Origin: Piscibacillus sp052246295
Lineage (GTDB): Bacteria; Bacillota; Bacilli; Bacillales; Alkalibacillaceae
Strand: one strand, 5' to 3'
Assembly: GCA_052246295.1 (NCBI GenBank)
Contig: JBQQCO010000001.1
DNA: 64,000 bases
The notes under the pieces are model-generated. The model had not been told where the DNA came from, did not search any database, and saw nothing but the letters and a program-made list of their open reading frames with translations. Positions 25,064 through 33,795 of this stretch are shown piece after piece; position 1 is the first letter of the stretch, and each line of letters begins with the position of its first letter. The translations under genes and the position numbers were made by a program.

Positions 25064-25622
25064 ATGAAGTTTGTTTTGGTGTTTGGACCACAAGCCGTTG
25101 GGAAAATGACGATTGGTCAAGAGCTGTCAAAGTTGACTGGTTTAAAGCCTTTTCATAACCATATGACATAGAACTAGTGAATAATTTCTTTGATTATGGA
25201 ACCTCAGAAGGTAGAAGACTCGTTAAATTGTTTCGTGAGGAGATTTTTAAAGAAGTGGCGAACAGCAAATTAGATGGATTAATTTTCACTTATGTTTGGG
25301 CATTTGATCTTGAAAGCGAATGGGATTATGTTAAAGAAGTCTCAGAGTTGTTTGAGTCAAAAGGCGCACTGTTTATTATGTGGAACTTGAGGCTGACTTA
25401 GAAAGTAGATTAGAGCGAAATAAGGGTTCAAACAGGCTGGAACATAAGCCATCCAAGAGAAATATTGAATGGTCAGAGAATAATTTACTCAAAACGTTGG
25501 AACAGCATAGATTGAACTCTCATGAGGGTGAGATTCCTTTTTCAAATTACCTTAGAATCGACAATACGAATTTAAGTGCTGTAGAAGTAGCTCAGATGAT
25601 TAAGGACGAATTTAACCTATAA
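25064..25622 (+). pseudogene. Shikimate-kinase-like AAA P-loop protein, frameshifted
   Basis: The frame starts MKFVLVFGPQAVGKMTIGQEL, with a P-loop (GPQAVGKM), and runs to HNHMT before a stop at about 25171. The following frame resumes at once (ELVNNFFDYGTSEG) and continues to a second break near 25378, after which the third frame completes the protein (ESRLERNKGSNRLEHKPSKR to DEFNL). Restoring one A in the ACATAG stretch and one T in GTTTATTATG rejoins all three parts into about 186 residues. Two separate one-base losses, both in homopolymers, point to a decayed gene or sequencing errors. Confidence 0.8.
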
Positions 25623-25625
25623 AAA

Positions 25626-25655
25626 ACGCTTGGAAGGATTACACCTCCCAAGCGT
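25626..25655. terminator. Bidirectional terminator
   Basis: Arms ACGCTTGGaAGG (25626-25637) and CCTcCCAAGCGT (25644-25655) with one mismatch. It is A-rich upstream and T-rich downstream and separates the decayed kinase-like gene from the convergent ABC operon. Confidence 0.75.
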
Positions 25656-25660
25656 TCTTT

Positions 25661-26464
25661 TTACCCCAACACAGCGCGATCGCTTTCTATTTGTTTGCCT
25701 CGGATGCGTTGGAATTCATCAAGTAAGTTTTTAATCGTCAGGTTCTGTTTTTCTTCCCCTTTGACATCAAAAATGATTTGGCCCTTATCCATCATGAACA
25801 AACGGTCGCCAAGGTCAAGCGCTTGTTGCATGTTATGAGTGACCATCATCGTCGTAAGGCCGAACTTCGCCACCACATCTTTCGTAATTTCTGTGATAAG
25901 CTCAGCACGTGATGGGTCTAAGGCTGCTGTATGTTCATCAAGCAAAAGAATATATGGTTCCGTGAACGTTGCCATAAGGAGCGATAATGCCTGACGCTCC
26001 CCGCCTGATAAGAATCCAACTTTGGCGTTCAGTCGGTCTTCAAGGCCTAAGTTAAGAGTTTCTAGGTACTCCCTGAAGTGGTCTTTTCGTTTTTTGCTAA
26101 CGCCTGGGACGAGGCGACGTTTTTTATCCCTTGCGTAAGCCATGCCTAAATTTTCTTCAATTGTCATGGATGGTGCAGTTCCAGCCATGGGGTCTTGGAA
26201 CACACGTCCAACCATTTTAGATCGCTTATACTCAGGCATATGCGTCACGTTTTGGTCGTTAATATAAACCTCGCCGACATCAGGTAGAAGGCTTCCTGAC
26301 ACCACGTTCATTAGTGTCGATTTCCCCGCTCCGTTACTGCCGATTACCGTGACGAATTCGCCTTTATTTAATTCTAAGTTAATCCGTTGCAAGGCTTTCT
26401 TTTCATCTGGCGTGTCTTCGTTAAACGTCATGGACACATCTTCTATTTTAAGCACTGGCTTCAC
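25661..26464 (-). CDS. ABC importer ATPase (TrpZ-like)
   Basis: 267 residues. Walker A GSNGAGKSTLMN near 40, Q-loop RVFQDPMAGTAP, signature LSGGERQALSLLMAT near 150, Walker B ILLLDEHTAALDPS, and H-loop VTHNMQQAL. It pairs with the permease, whose end it overlaps by 17 bases, and with a PF04392-type binding protein. Similar Gram-positive operons (trpXYZ) import tryptophan or related aromatic compounds. The aromatic-catabolism operon next door makes an aromatic substrate plausible, but this is inference. Confidence 0.8.
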   Translation of the reverse strand: MKPVLKIEDVSMTFNEDTPDEKKALQRINLELNKGEFVTVIGSNGAGKSTLMNVVSGSLLPDVGEVYINDQNVTHMPEYKRSKMVGRVFQDPMAGTAPSMTIEENLGMAYARDKKRRLVPGVSKKRKDHFREYLETLNLGLEDRLNAKVGFLSGGERQALSLLMATFTEPYILLLDEHTAALDPSRAELITEITKDVVAKFGLTTMMVTHNMQQALDLGDRLFMMDKGQIIFDVKGEEKQNLTIKNLLDEFQRIRGKQIESDRAVLG

Positions 26465-27440
26465 GCTCCTTCTGTTGGACTAAGGCGTTGCGCTTGGCTA
26501 GTCGACGTTTCTTTTCTCGTTGTGCTTGTAAAATTTTTGGTGTGACAAGTGCCGCGATGACTAGAACTGCGGTAATGAGTTTAAGGTCACTAGATTCCAA
26601 GAAATCAACTCTTAATGCGAGTGTGACCACAATCCGATAAATCACTGCACCTAAGATCACCGCAAGCGTTACTCTGGCGATGGTCTTTTTGCCGAAAAGG
26701 GCTTCACCGATAATCACAGACGCAAGTCCGATCACAATCATCCCGATCCCCATGTTCAGGTTTGCGAAGCCGCCTAATTGACCAACCAAGGCTCCGGATA
26801 ATGCAACTAAAGCATTGGATAATCCGATTCCAACAATAATTAAGAAGTTGGTGTTTGCTGATAAACTACGAATCATCTTCTGGTTATCACCAGTTGCGCG
26901 AATCGCTAAGCCGACTTCTGTTTTCAAGAAATAATCAAGTGCAAATTTTATTGCGATAGTTAGGATGGTCATCACGATTAAAATCGACCAAGTCGTTGGG
27001 ACACGGTCTGCACCAAAGAATTGAAGCATGCTGTTTAAGGCAGAGTCGATGCCTGTTCCTGCCCATAATGACTGGATTTGGCTGACTAAGGTTGATTCGT
27101 TTAATAATGAGACGGTTGGTTGTCCCATAAAGCGTAGATTGATAGAGTACAGTGCAATCATCATGAGGATTCCCGCTAACAGGGCATTAATTTTACCTTT
27201 TGTATGGAGAAGTCCTGTTATACAGCCTGCGATAAATCCAGCTAATGCTCCGATTAATGTTGCTAGAATTGGCGATGTACCGTTTACTATTAACATTGCT
27301 GATATGCCAGCACCAGTCACAAAGCTTCCATCTACGGTTAAATCCGGGAAATCTAGCACTCGGAAAGATAAGTAAACGCCTAGTGCCATAATGGCATAAA
27401 TGACTCCTGATTCAATTGCACCAAATAATGCGATTAGCAT
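26448..27440 (-). CDS. ABC importer permease (TrpY-like)
   Basis: 330 residues, about nine hydrophobic helices. The order of segments (SFRVLDFPDLTVDGSF; GCITGLLHTKGKINALLAGI) is that of the branched-chain-type permeases used with PF04392 binding proteins. One permease gene only, so it would work as a homodimer. The basic C-terminus (REKKRRLAKRNALVQQKEREAS) is cytoplasmic. It is separated from the binding-protein gene by a long hairpin. Confidence 0.8.
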   Translation of the reverse strand: MLIALFGAIESGVIYAIMALGVYLSFRVLDFPDLTVDGSFVTGAGISAMLIVNGTSPILATLIGALAGFIAGCITGLLHTKGKINALLAGILMMIALYSINLRFMGQPTVSLLNESTLVSQIQSLWAGTGIDSALNSMLQFFGADRVPTTWSILIVMTILTIAIKFALDYFLKTEVGLAIRATGDNQKMIRSLSANTNFLIIVGIGLSNALVALSGALVGQLGGFANLNMGIGMIVIGLASVIIGEALFGKKTIARVTLAVILGAVIYRIVVTLALRVDFLESSDLKLITAVLVIAALVTPKILQAQREKKRRLAKRNALVQQKEREASA

Positions 27441-27470
27441 GACATCCTCCTTTTCGGCCTATGTATATTA

Positions 27471-27496
27471 GTAAAGCAGGCCAGGGCCTGCTTTAC
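27471..27496 (-). other. Hairpin after the binding-protein gene
   Basis: GTAAAGCAGGCC (27471-27482), AG, GGCCTGCTTTAC (27485-27496): a perfect 12-base stem four bases after the binding-protein stop. The minus-strand sequence after it lacks a T-run, so it is more likely an mRNA-stabilising or partial-termination hairpin that lets the binding protein be made in excess over the permease and ATPase. Confidence 0.6.
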
Positions 27497-27499
27497 CTT

Positions 27500-28489
27500 T
27501 TATTCTGCCGTCTCAACGAATTCTGCTTCATCATCCCAAGCGTCGTTCCATTCAACACCTTGTGCTTCAGCTGCTTCTTTGTTAATAAATAATTGAATTT
27601 CAGGTGGATACTCAGGTTTAATGTCGCTAGGTGATTTTTCACCTTTTAAGATTTCTGCAGCCATTTCACCTGTGCGGTAACCAATTGTATGGTAATCAAT
27701 TCCGAATGTCGCAAAACCACCTTTGGCAAGTGAATCAGGTTCACCGACAATTAATGGAATGCTTTGGTCATTCGCAACACCGACTACACTGTCTAAAGCT
27801 TCAACAACTGTGTTATCTGTCACGATGTAAAATACTTCAATTTCACTGACTAATGATTGAGCTGCTTGTTGAACTTCTGCAGCATTCGCAACGTTACGTT
27901 CAACAAGAGTTAAGCTAGTGCCTTCAGCAGCCTCCTTCACATCATCAATTTGCGATACTGAGTTAGGCTCACCTGCGTTATAGATTAAGCCAACTGTCGC
28001 GCCTTCGAAGTGCTGGTCAATAAACTCGACAGTACTTCCAATCGCATCAGGGTGTAAGTCAGATACTCCAGTAATGTTTTCTCCCGCTTCATCCATAGAC
28101 GGTACTAAGCCAGCATCAACCGGGTCCGTTACCGACGTATATACAATTGGAATCTCACTCGTCGCATTCAACGCCCCAAGTGCACTAGGCGTTGAGTTTG
28201 CAAAAATTAAATCTACATCATCCGCAACAAAACCATCTGAGATTGTTTTAACATTATTTTGGTCCCCTTGAGCACTGCTGAAATCATACTCTACATCTAA
28301 TCCAGCATCTTCTAAAGCTTCCTGGAACCCTTCATACGCGCGGTCCAATGACGGGTGCTCAACAATTTGAGTCGCTCCAACTAAGAACGTCTCCCCATCA
28401 CCTGAACCAGAACCGCCTTCCTCACCACATGCGGCAAGTAGCCCCATGCCAATGGCAGCCACTCCTAAAAACTTGAACATTTTTCTCAT
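27500..28489 (-). CDS. ABC substrate-binding lipoprotein (TrpX-like, PF04392 type)
   Basis: 329 residues. A lipoprotein signal with lipobox LLAACG (Cys about residue 21) is followed by a Gly/Ser-rich linker and an acidic binding domain. Segments such as LVGATQIVEHPSLDRAYEGF, IPIVYTSVTDPVDAGLV and GFATFGIDYHTIGYRTGEMAAEIL are typical of the TrpX/YtlA-like group. The high acid content fits an external protein of a salt-tolerant cell. First gene of the importer operon; GAGGGGGAG ribosome site. No T-box leader fits in the short upstream space. Confidence 0.85.
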   Translation of the reverse strand: MRKMFKFLGVAAIGMGLLAACGEEGGSGSGDGETFLVGATQIVEHPSLDRAYEGFQEALEDAGLDVEYDFSSAQGDQNNVKTISDGFVADDVDLIFANSTPSALGALNATSEIPIVYTSVTDPVDAGLVPSMDEAGENITGVSDLHPDAIGSTVEFIDQHFEGATVGLIYNAGEPNSVSQIDDVKEAAEGTSLTLVERNVANAAEVQQAAQSLVSEIEVFYIVTDNTVVEALDSVVGVANDQSIPLIVGEPDSLAKGGFATFGIDYHTIGYRTGEMAAEILKGEKSPSDIKPEYPPEIQLFINKEAAEAQGVEWNDAWDDEAEFVETAE

Positions 28490-28658
28490 AAATGCTCCCC
28501 CTCATTTTTTAAAAATTAAAATGAATCCTCTGGCTCGTCACTCAAGATGTTTAATATAAGATGATTCTATATTCCTAGTGAAAACTCCTTTTATAAATTC
28601 TTATTATTCAAAAAATTTAACTTAAAAAATTTTGTATAGTTGGTGCTTTCGGGCGCAC
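28490..28658. other. Upstream region of the importer operon
   Basis: An AT-rich region with the importer ribosome site. TATATT near 28557 on the minus strand is a possible -10 with only a weak -35. No riboswitch-like structure is seen. Confidence 0.3.
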
Positions 28659-29057
28659 TATCGACAATTCTGCGCTCTCTATCAACAGTCGGGGCTTTCC
28701 TATCGAAAATTCTGACCGCTCTATCGACAGTCTGGGCTTCCTTATCGACAATTGAGTGCTCTCTATCGACAGTCGGAGCTTCCTTATCGACAATTCGGGG
28801 CTCCTTATCGACAATTGAGTGCTCTCTATCGACAGTCGGAGCTTCCTTATCGATAATTCGGGGCTCCCTATCGACAGTCAGAGCCTCCTTATCGACAATT
28901 GAGTGCTCTCTATCGACAGTCGGAGCTTCCCTATCGACAATTCAGAGCTCCCTATCGACAGTCATAGCTTTTCTATCGACAATTCAGGTCTCCCTATCGA
29001 CAGTCAGAGATTCCTTATCAATAATTCGAGGCCTCCTATCGATTAATGATAACGACT
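28659..29057. repeat. 21-bp-period array B (TATCGACA-type, 19 units)
   Basis: TATCGACA or a close variant begins at 28659 and every 21 bases thereafter through 29037, without one phase error: 19 units. Units mostly alternate between a GACAGTC and a GACAATT form, giving a 42-base super-period. Because 21 is a multiple of three, frames stay open on both strands, but there is no ribosome site and both translations are low-complexity heptads. The array abuts the lpdA stop codon (29060). Confidence 0.95.
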
Positions 29058-29059
29058 CC

Positions 29060-30490
29060 CTAAGCCTTCACCTTCTGTCGTGGTGGGGCTTGGTGAATCG
29101 CTTGATTTGATATGGCTTCGACGGCTTCTAACAGTCCTTCGTTCATACTTGGGTGTGCATAGTTCGGGAAGGTTAGGTCCTCAACTTTGGCGGCCATTTC
29201 TAGTAATTGAACAAAGGTACTAGATAATTCTATGGCGCCAGCCCCGATCATATGAATGCCCAACATAATATCTGTATTTGGGTCGCTCAGAACTTTGACC
29301 AGACCTTCTTTTTGTCCAGAAAGCATGGCGTAGCCGTTTCCGCTTAATGAAAATTCCCCGACTTGGTAATCGACCGCTTCTTCCTTAGCTTCCGTTTCGG
29401 TCAAGCCAACTGACGCAACGGGTGGTGTTGTATGGATGATTTTTGGTAGAAACGTTAGGTCGACCTCTGGGTGTCCGCCTGCAATGGCTTCGGCAGCAAC
29501 TTTTGCTTGTTTAATCGCTTTAATCGCAAGTGAGGGTCCATCTGCAGTCACATCCCCGACTGCGTAAATATTAGGGTTCGTTGTCTCGGCCAACTTATTA
29601 ACGATCACATGACCACTTTCTGACTGCTCCACGCCAAAACGCGCTATCCCTAAATCTTTCACATTCGGCTGACGAACGCCACTGGTATATAAGTAGTCGG
29701 CTTCAATCGAGTGCTCTTTACCTTTTTCATCCACTAACTTCACTTGTACATCGAGTTCACCTTCGCTAACTGTTAAATCCGATGCGCCTTTAATGACTTT
29801 CACCTTTTTCTTCTTAAAAACGCGGAGTAATTCTTTTTCGATAGAAGGATCCAGACCAGTCGATTCTGGTAAAACCAACGTAACTTTGCTCCCAAATGTT
29901 GAGTAGCTTGAAGCGACTTCAAACGCTAGCTCGTCACTTCCGTAAACGACTAACCGTTCAGGTAAATCTCCTAAACGATAGAGTTCATCTGATAAAATGA
30001 CTCGCTCTTTTAATTGAGATAATTCCCCCGGTAATATTGCGGTACTGCCCGTAGCGATAATCGCTTTCCTAAATTGATAGATATCAAATTGGTGGCCGTT
30101 TTCGACGCCGATTTTATTTTCGCTTGTAAAGGTTGCTTTGCCTTGTATGACTTCGACTTGATTGCCGCTACACAAGGCTTCAACCCCCTTTCGAAGTTGG
30201 CTCGTAATCTTATCTTTATAGTTTAATAGCTGACTTAAGTTCAATTGGGGTTCATCAATCTTAAAACCTAACTCCTCCATGTGAGGGAGCTCCGATTTTT
30301 TACGAGCAGAGTAAGCCCAAATCTTTGATGGGATGCAGCCTCGATTTAGGCAGATGCCCCCAAGCTGGTGTTCTTCGATTAAGGTTACGTTCAGTCCTAA
30401 TTGTGCAGCGCGGATCGCGGCTGTGTAACCACCTGGTCCGCCCCCGATAATGACGAGGTCGCGTTCTTCAATCATTTCTCCGACTACCAT
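29060..30490 (-). CDS. lpdA: Dihydrolipoamide dehydrogenase (E3)
   Basis: 476 residues. N-terminal FAD site VIIGGGPGGYTAAIRAAQLG, redox-active disulfide GGICLNRGCIPSK (Cys about 47 and 52), second nucleotide site, FAD-contact YAVGDVT near 315, and C-terminal HAHPSMNE-like NYAHPSMNEGLLEAVEA with the catalytic His-Glu pair. It reoxidises dihydrolipoamide on E2 with NAD. It is the last gene of the E1 alpha-E1 beta-E2-E3 operon, starting immediately at the end of E2. Cells already have a housekeeping E3, so this is a dedicated copy. Confidence 0.9.
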   Translation of the reverse strand: MVVGEMIEERDLVIIGGGPGGYTAAIRAAQLGLNVTLIEEHQLGGICLNRGCIPSKIWAYSARKKSELPHMEELGFKIDEPQLNLSQLLNYKDKITSQLRKGVEALCSGNQVEVIQGKATFTSENKIGVENGHQFDIYQFRKAIIATGSTAILPGELSQLKERVILSDELYRLGDLPERLVVYGSDELAFEVASSYSTFGSKVTLVLPESTGLDPSIEKELLRVFKKKKVKVIKGASDLTVSEGELDVQVKLVDEKGKEHSIEADYLYTSGVRQPNVKDLGIARFGVEQSESGHVIVNKLAETTNPNIYAVGDVTADGPSLAIKAIKQAKVAAEAIAGGHPEVDLTFLPKIIHTTPPVASVGLTETEAKEEAVDYQVGEFSLSGNGYAMLSGQKEGLVKVLSDPNTDIMLGIHMIGAGAIELSSTFVQLLEMAAKVEDLTFPNYAHPSMNEGLLEAVEAISNQAIHQAPPRQKVKA

Positions 30491-31693
30491 TTATATCATC
30501 TCCAGCATAAGTTTACTCGGGTTTTCTATTAAACTCATAAAGCGATTTGTAAAGGCAACGGCTGTTGCGCCATCTGCCACTCGGTGGTCAAACGACATTG
30601 ATACGTTCATCATTTGGCGAATGACGATCTCATCTTGGTCATTTACAACTGGACGCTTTTTCGTTTTATGAAACGCGATTAGTGCAGTCTCTGGGTAATT
30701 TATAATTGGTGTTGCTCCTGTGCTTCCAAGTGGGCCGACGTTACTCATCGTGAACGTACTACCTTTTAATTGTTTCGGCGCTAGCTTGCCTTCTTTCGCC
30801 TTTTGGTTCAGCTCTTTTATGTGATCATGTAGTTCATGAATCGATTTTTGATCCGCATCGTGCACGACTGGTACAATGAGCCCATCTTCCACATCAGTTG
30901 CAAGCCCGATATGATAGTCTTTTTTCAATTTAATGGTTTCGTTTTCTTCATCTAGTTCGGCGTTAAATACTGGGAAGTCTTTTAATGCGAAAACTAACGC
31001 TTTGACGAAAAAGGGCGGGACCGATACTGAGATGCCGTCAGCTTTTAACTCTTCACGAAGTTCCATTAAGCGTGTAAGATCAACTTCATCAAAGTGTGTG
31101 ACATGTGGAATCGTATAGAGTGATTTCGTCATTTTAGTGGCGATTTGTTTACGGACGCCTCTAAATGGAATTTCATCAGGCTGCGTCTCTTTTACGGGTA
31201 CCTTCGTCGTCTCCTCTACCACAGGTTCTTGGTCTTGATTCATAAATTGGTACACGTCTTCTTCTGTGACGCGCCCTGACGGATCGGATGCCGGAACCTG
31301 TTCGATATCGATGCCGTTCTCACGTGCAATTTTTCTTGTATAAGGTGTAGCTAGGACTCTATTAATGGTCGTCGTCATTCGTTTCCTCGTAAGTTCCTTT
31401 GTGGCAGTAGGTGATGGTGTCTCCTCTTGCACACTTTCTTCCTCCTGACTCGAACCGCCTTCACCTTCTATTAATAATAGAGTGGTCCCGACTTGAACCG
31501 TTTTACCTTCAGACACGACGATTTCTTTAATCGTTCCTTCCCCAGGTGATGGGAGTTCGGCCACCATTTTATCGGTTTGGACTTCAACTAAAGGCTGGTC
31601 GGTCTTAACCGTATCGCCTTCTTTGACGAGATAATGGACGATTTCGCCTTCCGTCATGCCTTCTCCGATATCGTGTAATTTTACTTCTAGCAT
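30491..31693 (-). CDS. 2-oxoacid dehydrogenase E2, dihydrolipoamide acyltransferase
   Basis: 400 residues. One lipoyl domain (1-75) with the lipoylation site VQTDKMVAEL (Lys about 44), an acidic linker, an E1/E3-binding domain near 110-150 (ATPYTRKIARENGIDI), a second linker, and the catalytic domain ending in SMSFDHRVADGA (His and Asp of the active site). The acyl group carried is set by this domain and by E1; the sequence alone does not tell pyruvate, branched-chain or aryl. Context (phenylalanine dehydrogenase and paa genes) suggests phenylacetyl transfer to CoA. Confidence 0.9.
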   Translation of the reverse strand: MLEVKLHDIGEGMTEGEIVHYLVKEGDTVKTDQPLVEVQTDKMVAELPSPGEGTIKEIVVSEGKTVQVGTTLLLIEGEGGSSQEEESVQEETPSPTATKELTRKRMTTTINRVLATPYTRKIARENGIDIEQVPASDPSGRVTEEDVYQFMNQDQEPVVEETTKVPVKETQPDEIPFRGVRKQIATKMTKSLYTIPHVTHFDEVDLTRLMELREELKADGISVSVPPFFVKALVFALKDFPVFNAELDEENETIKLKKDYHIGLATDVEDGLIVPVVHDADQKSIHELHDHIKELNQKAKEGKLAPKQLKGSTFTMSNVGPLGSTGATPIINYPETALIAFHKTKKRPVVNDQDEIVIRQMMNVSMSFDHRVADGATAVAFTNRFMSLIENPSKLMLEMI

Positions 31694-31708
31694 TCTAGCA
31701 TCCCCCCT

Positions 31709-32728
31709 TTAGAACTGGACTGCTTTCTCAATACTTTGTAAAACGCGCTTAGGCGTTGGCATGTAATGGTCTTCTAATGCAAAGAACGGAACTGGCACAT
31801 CAAAACCTGTTACGCGCTCAATCGGTGCTCGCATATATAAGAACGATGTATCGTTAATGACAGATACGATGTCATTGCCCAAGCCACCTGTTGAGTGAGC
31901 TTCATGCACAATGACACAACGACCTGTTTTCTGTACAGATTCCGCAATGACGTCACGATCAAGTGGATACAATGTCTTTAGGTCTAACACCTCACACGTG
32001 ATACCTTGTTGCTCAGCTTGTTTCGCTGCCTGCTTAGCAACTGGCACCATCGCACCCCAAGCTATGATCGTAATGTCATCGCCCTCTTGCAACTTTTCGC
32101 CTTTGCCAATTTCAACGGTATACTTGCCTTCAGGAACATCCTCACGATGAGCGCGATAGCTTCTCATCGGTTCCATAAAAATAACCGGGTCAGGGTCCTC
32201 AATTGCTGAAATTAAAAGCCCTTTAGCATCATAAGGCGTTGCTGGACAGACCACTTTCACCCCTGGCATGTGGGTAAACAGCGCCTCAACACTATCTGAG
32301 TGAACTTCTGGTGCGCGAATTCCAGCTCCATATGGGGCACGAATTACCATTGGCACGGAGAAATGACCCATCGTTTTCATGCGAATTCTCGACACATGCG
32401 TCATGATTTGATCGTAAGCCGGATAAATAAAGCCCATGAACTGCATTTCAGCAACTGGCTTAAACCCGTTAACGGCAAGGCCAACTGACGTCCCAACAAT
32501 TCCAGACTCCGATAATGGCGTATCGACAACGCGGTCTTCACCGAACTTCTCTTGAAGGCCTTCTGTCGCGCGGAATACCCCTCCGTTTTTTCCGATATCT
32601 TCACCGAGCAAAATCGTGCGCTCGTCTTCTTCAAGCATCGTTTTGAGAGCATCATTAACGGCCTGAACCATCGTTAAAGATTGCGTTTGACTCGTTTGGG
32701 TTACTTTTTGCTCCATTTTGACATCCAT
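31709..32728 (-). CDS. 2-oxoacid dehydrogenase E1 beta subunit
   Basis: 339 residues. Typical transketolase-type beta subunit: LLGEDIGKNGGVFRATEGL near 40, TPLSESGIVGTSVGLA, QFMGFIYPAYDQIMTH, and the C-terminal VHEAHSTGGLGNDI. It binds the thiamine diphosphate together with E1 alpha. It starts one base within the end of the E1 alpha gene and precedes E2 by 15 bases. Confidence 0.9.
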   Translation of the reverse strand: MDVKMEQKVTQTSQTQSLTMVQAVNDALKTMLEEDERTILLGEDIGKNGGVFRATEGLQEKFGEDRVVDTPLSESGIVGTSVGLAVNGFKPVAEMQFMGFIYPAYDQIMTHVSRIRMKTMGHFSVPMVIRAPYGAGIRAPEVHSDSVEALFTHMPGVKVVCPATPYDAKGLLISAIEDPDPVIFMEPMRSYRAHREDVPEGKYTVEIGKGEKLQEGDDITIIAWGAMVPVAKQAAKQAEQQGITCEVLDLKTLYPLDRDVIAESVQKTGRCVIVHEAHSTGGLGNDIVSVINDTSFLYMRAPIERVTGFDVPVPFFALEDHYMPTPKRVLQSIEKAVQF

Positions 32729-33786
32729 TATGAATCCCTCCCTAGAAGTGCTAGATAGGATTGTTTCTGTTCTGATAATTGTTCAGGTGTGTTCGCGTAC
32801 ACATGATCAAACAAGTCTTCAGGATTTGGCTTCGAATACTGCTCCATTGCCTCGACTGCTGATTCCACTTCTTCTGTTAGCTCGCTCTTTAACTGTTCAA
32901 CCCACGCCTCATCCCAGAAATCATTATTTTTCATAAAATGCTCTAATCGCTCAACTGGATTGACCACATCTTCGCCTTGACCGTCTGGGCGATACTTCGT
33001 TGGGTCATCCGCTGTCGTATGAGCACCCGTTCGCCAAGTGACCGCTTCAATTAGCGTTGGGCCGCCACCATTCCGAGCTCGCTCAACAGCTTTTTTCGTT
33101 TCAAAATAAACCGCAAATACATCATTACCATCGACACGAACACTTGGAATATCATAAGCTAACCCTTTTTGTGCAATGGTTTTCGAATTCATTTGTTTTT
33201 CAACCGGTACGGAAATCGCATATCGATTATTTTGGTTAAAAAAGATCGTTGGCGTTTGGAACACACTCGCGAAGTTGAGTCCCTCATGGAAATCACCTTC
33301 TGACGTTGCGCCATCGCCAAAGAAACAAAGTGCTACATGGTCTGTCCCTTTGCGTTTTTCTGCCCAAGCCGCTCCAACTGCATGTGGCACTTGTGTCGCG
33401 ATTGGTACAGCAGCTGGGAAAATATTTTTCCCTTCAGGCGGTACACAACCTTCTGCACGGCCGTTCCAATATAAAAATGTGCGCACCATATCAGCACCAA
33501 ACGTTAACGTTGCACCGTGGTCGCGGTAGGTTGGGAATACCCAGTCGTGATCGCCCAGTGCCATCACACTTCCAACCTGTGAGGCTTCTTGACCTTCAAA
33601 CGGTGGGTACGTTCCAATTCGACCTTGTCGCTGAAGACTGATCGCTTTTCGGTCAAACAAACGAATGCGTAACATGTGTCGATAGGCTTGCTTCACCAGT
33701 TTTTCATCAATGTTTTCCACACTTTCATCTACTAAATTCCCCTGGTCATCCATTACCTTTATAATTGGAAATTGCTCTTCCATCAT
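32728..33786 (-). CDS. 2-oxoacid dehydrogenase E1 alpha subunit
   Basis: 352 residues. The thiamine diphosphate/Mg motif is GDGATSEGDFHEGLNFA then FNQNNRYAIS. The regulatory loop has TYRDHGATLTFG. The overall layout is closer to PdhA than to BkdAA. The complex would decarboxylate a 2-oxo acid. Since the PheDH-like gene sits immediately upstream, phenylpyruvate is the proposed substrate; pyruvate or branched-chain acids are alternatives. Confidence 0.9.
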   Translation of the reverse strand: MMEEQFPIIKVMDDQGNLVDESVENIDEKLVKQAYRHMLRIRLFDRKAISLQRQGRIGTYPPFEGQEASQVGSVMALGDHDWVFPTYRDHGATLTFGADMVRTFLYWNGRAEGCVPPEGKNIFPAAVPIATQVPHAVGAAWAEKRKGTDHVALCFFGDGATSEGDFHEGLNFASVFQTPTIFFNQNNRYAISVPVEKQMNSKTIAQKGLAYDIPSVRVDGNDVFAVYFETKKAVERARNGGGPTLIEAVTWRTGAHTTADDPTKYRPDGQGEDVVNPVERLEHFMKNNDFWDEAWVEQLKSELTEEVESAVEAMEQYSKPNPEDLFDHVYANTPEQLSEQKQSYLALLGRDS

Positions 33787-33795
33787 GTTCCCCCC

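Noticed and set aside
28490..28658. T-box or other riboswitch before the TrpX-like gene
   Set aside because: Too short and without specifier or antiterminator-like stems; the rest of the gap is array B.
24646..29057. CRISPR-like arrays
   Set aside because: Period of 21 bp is too short for repeat plus spacer, units drift in sequence, and no cas genes are in the window.
28640..29110. Open frame of 156 codons on the plus strand and another on the minus strand (28617-28814) through array B
   Set aside because: Both strands stay open only because the period (21) is a multiple of three; there is no ribosome site, starts are TTG/weak, and the products are monotonous SLSTV-like heptads. Treated as non-coding repeat.
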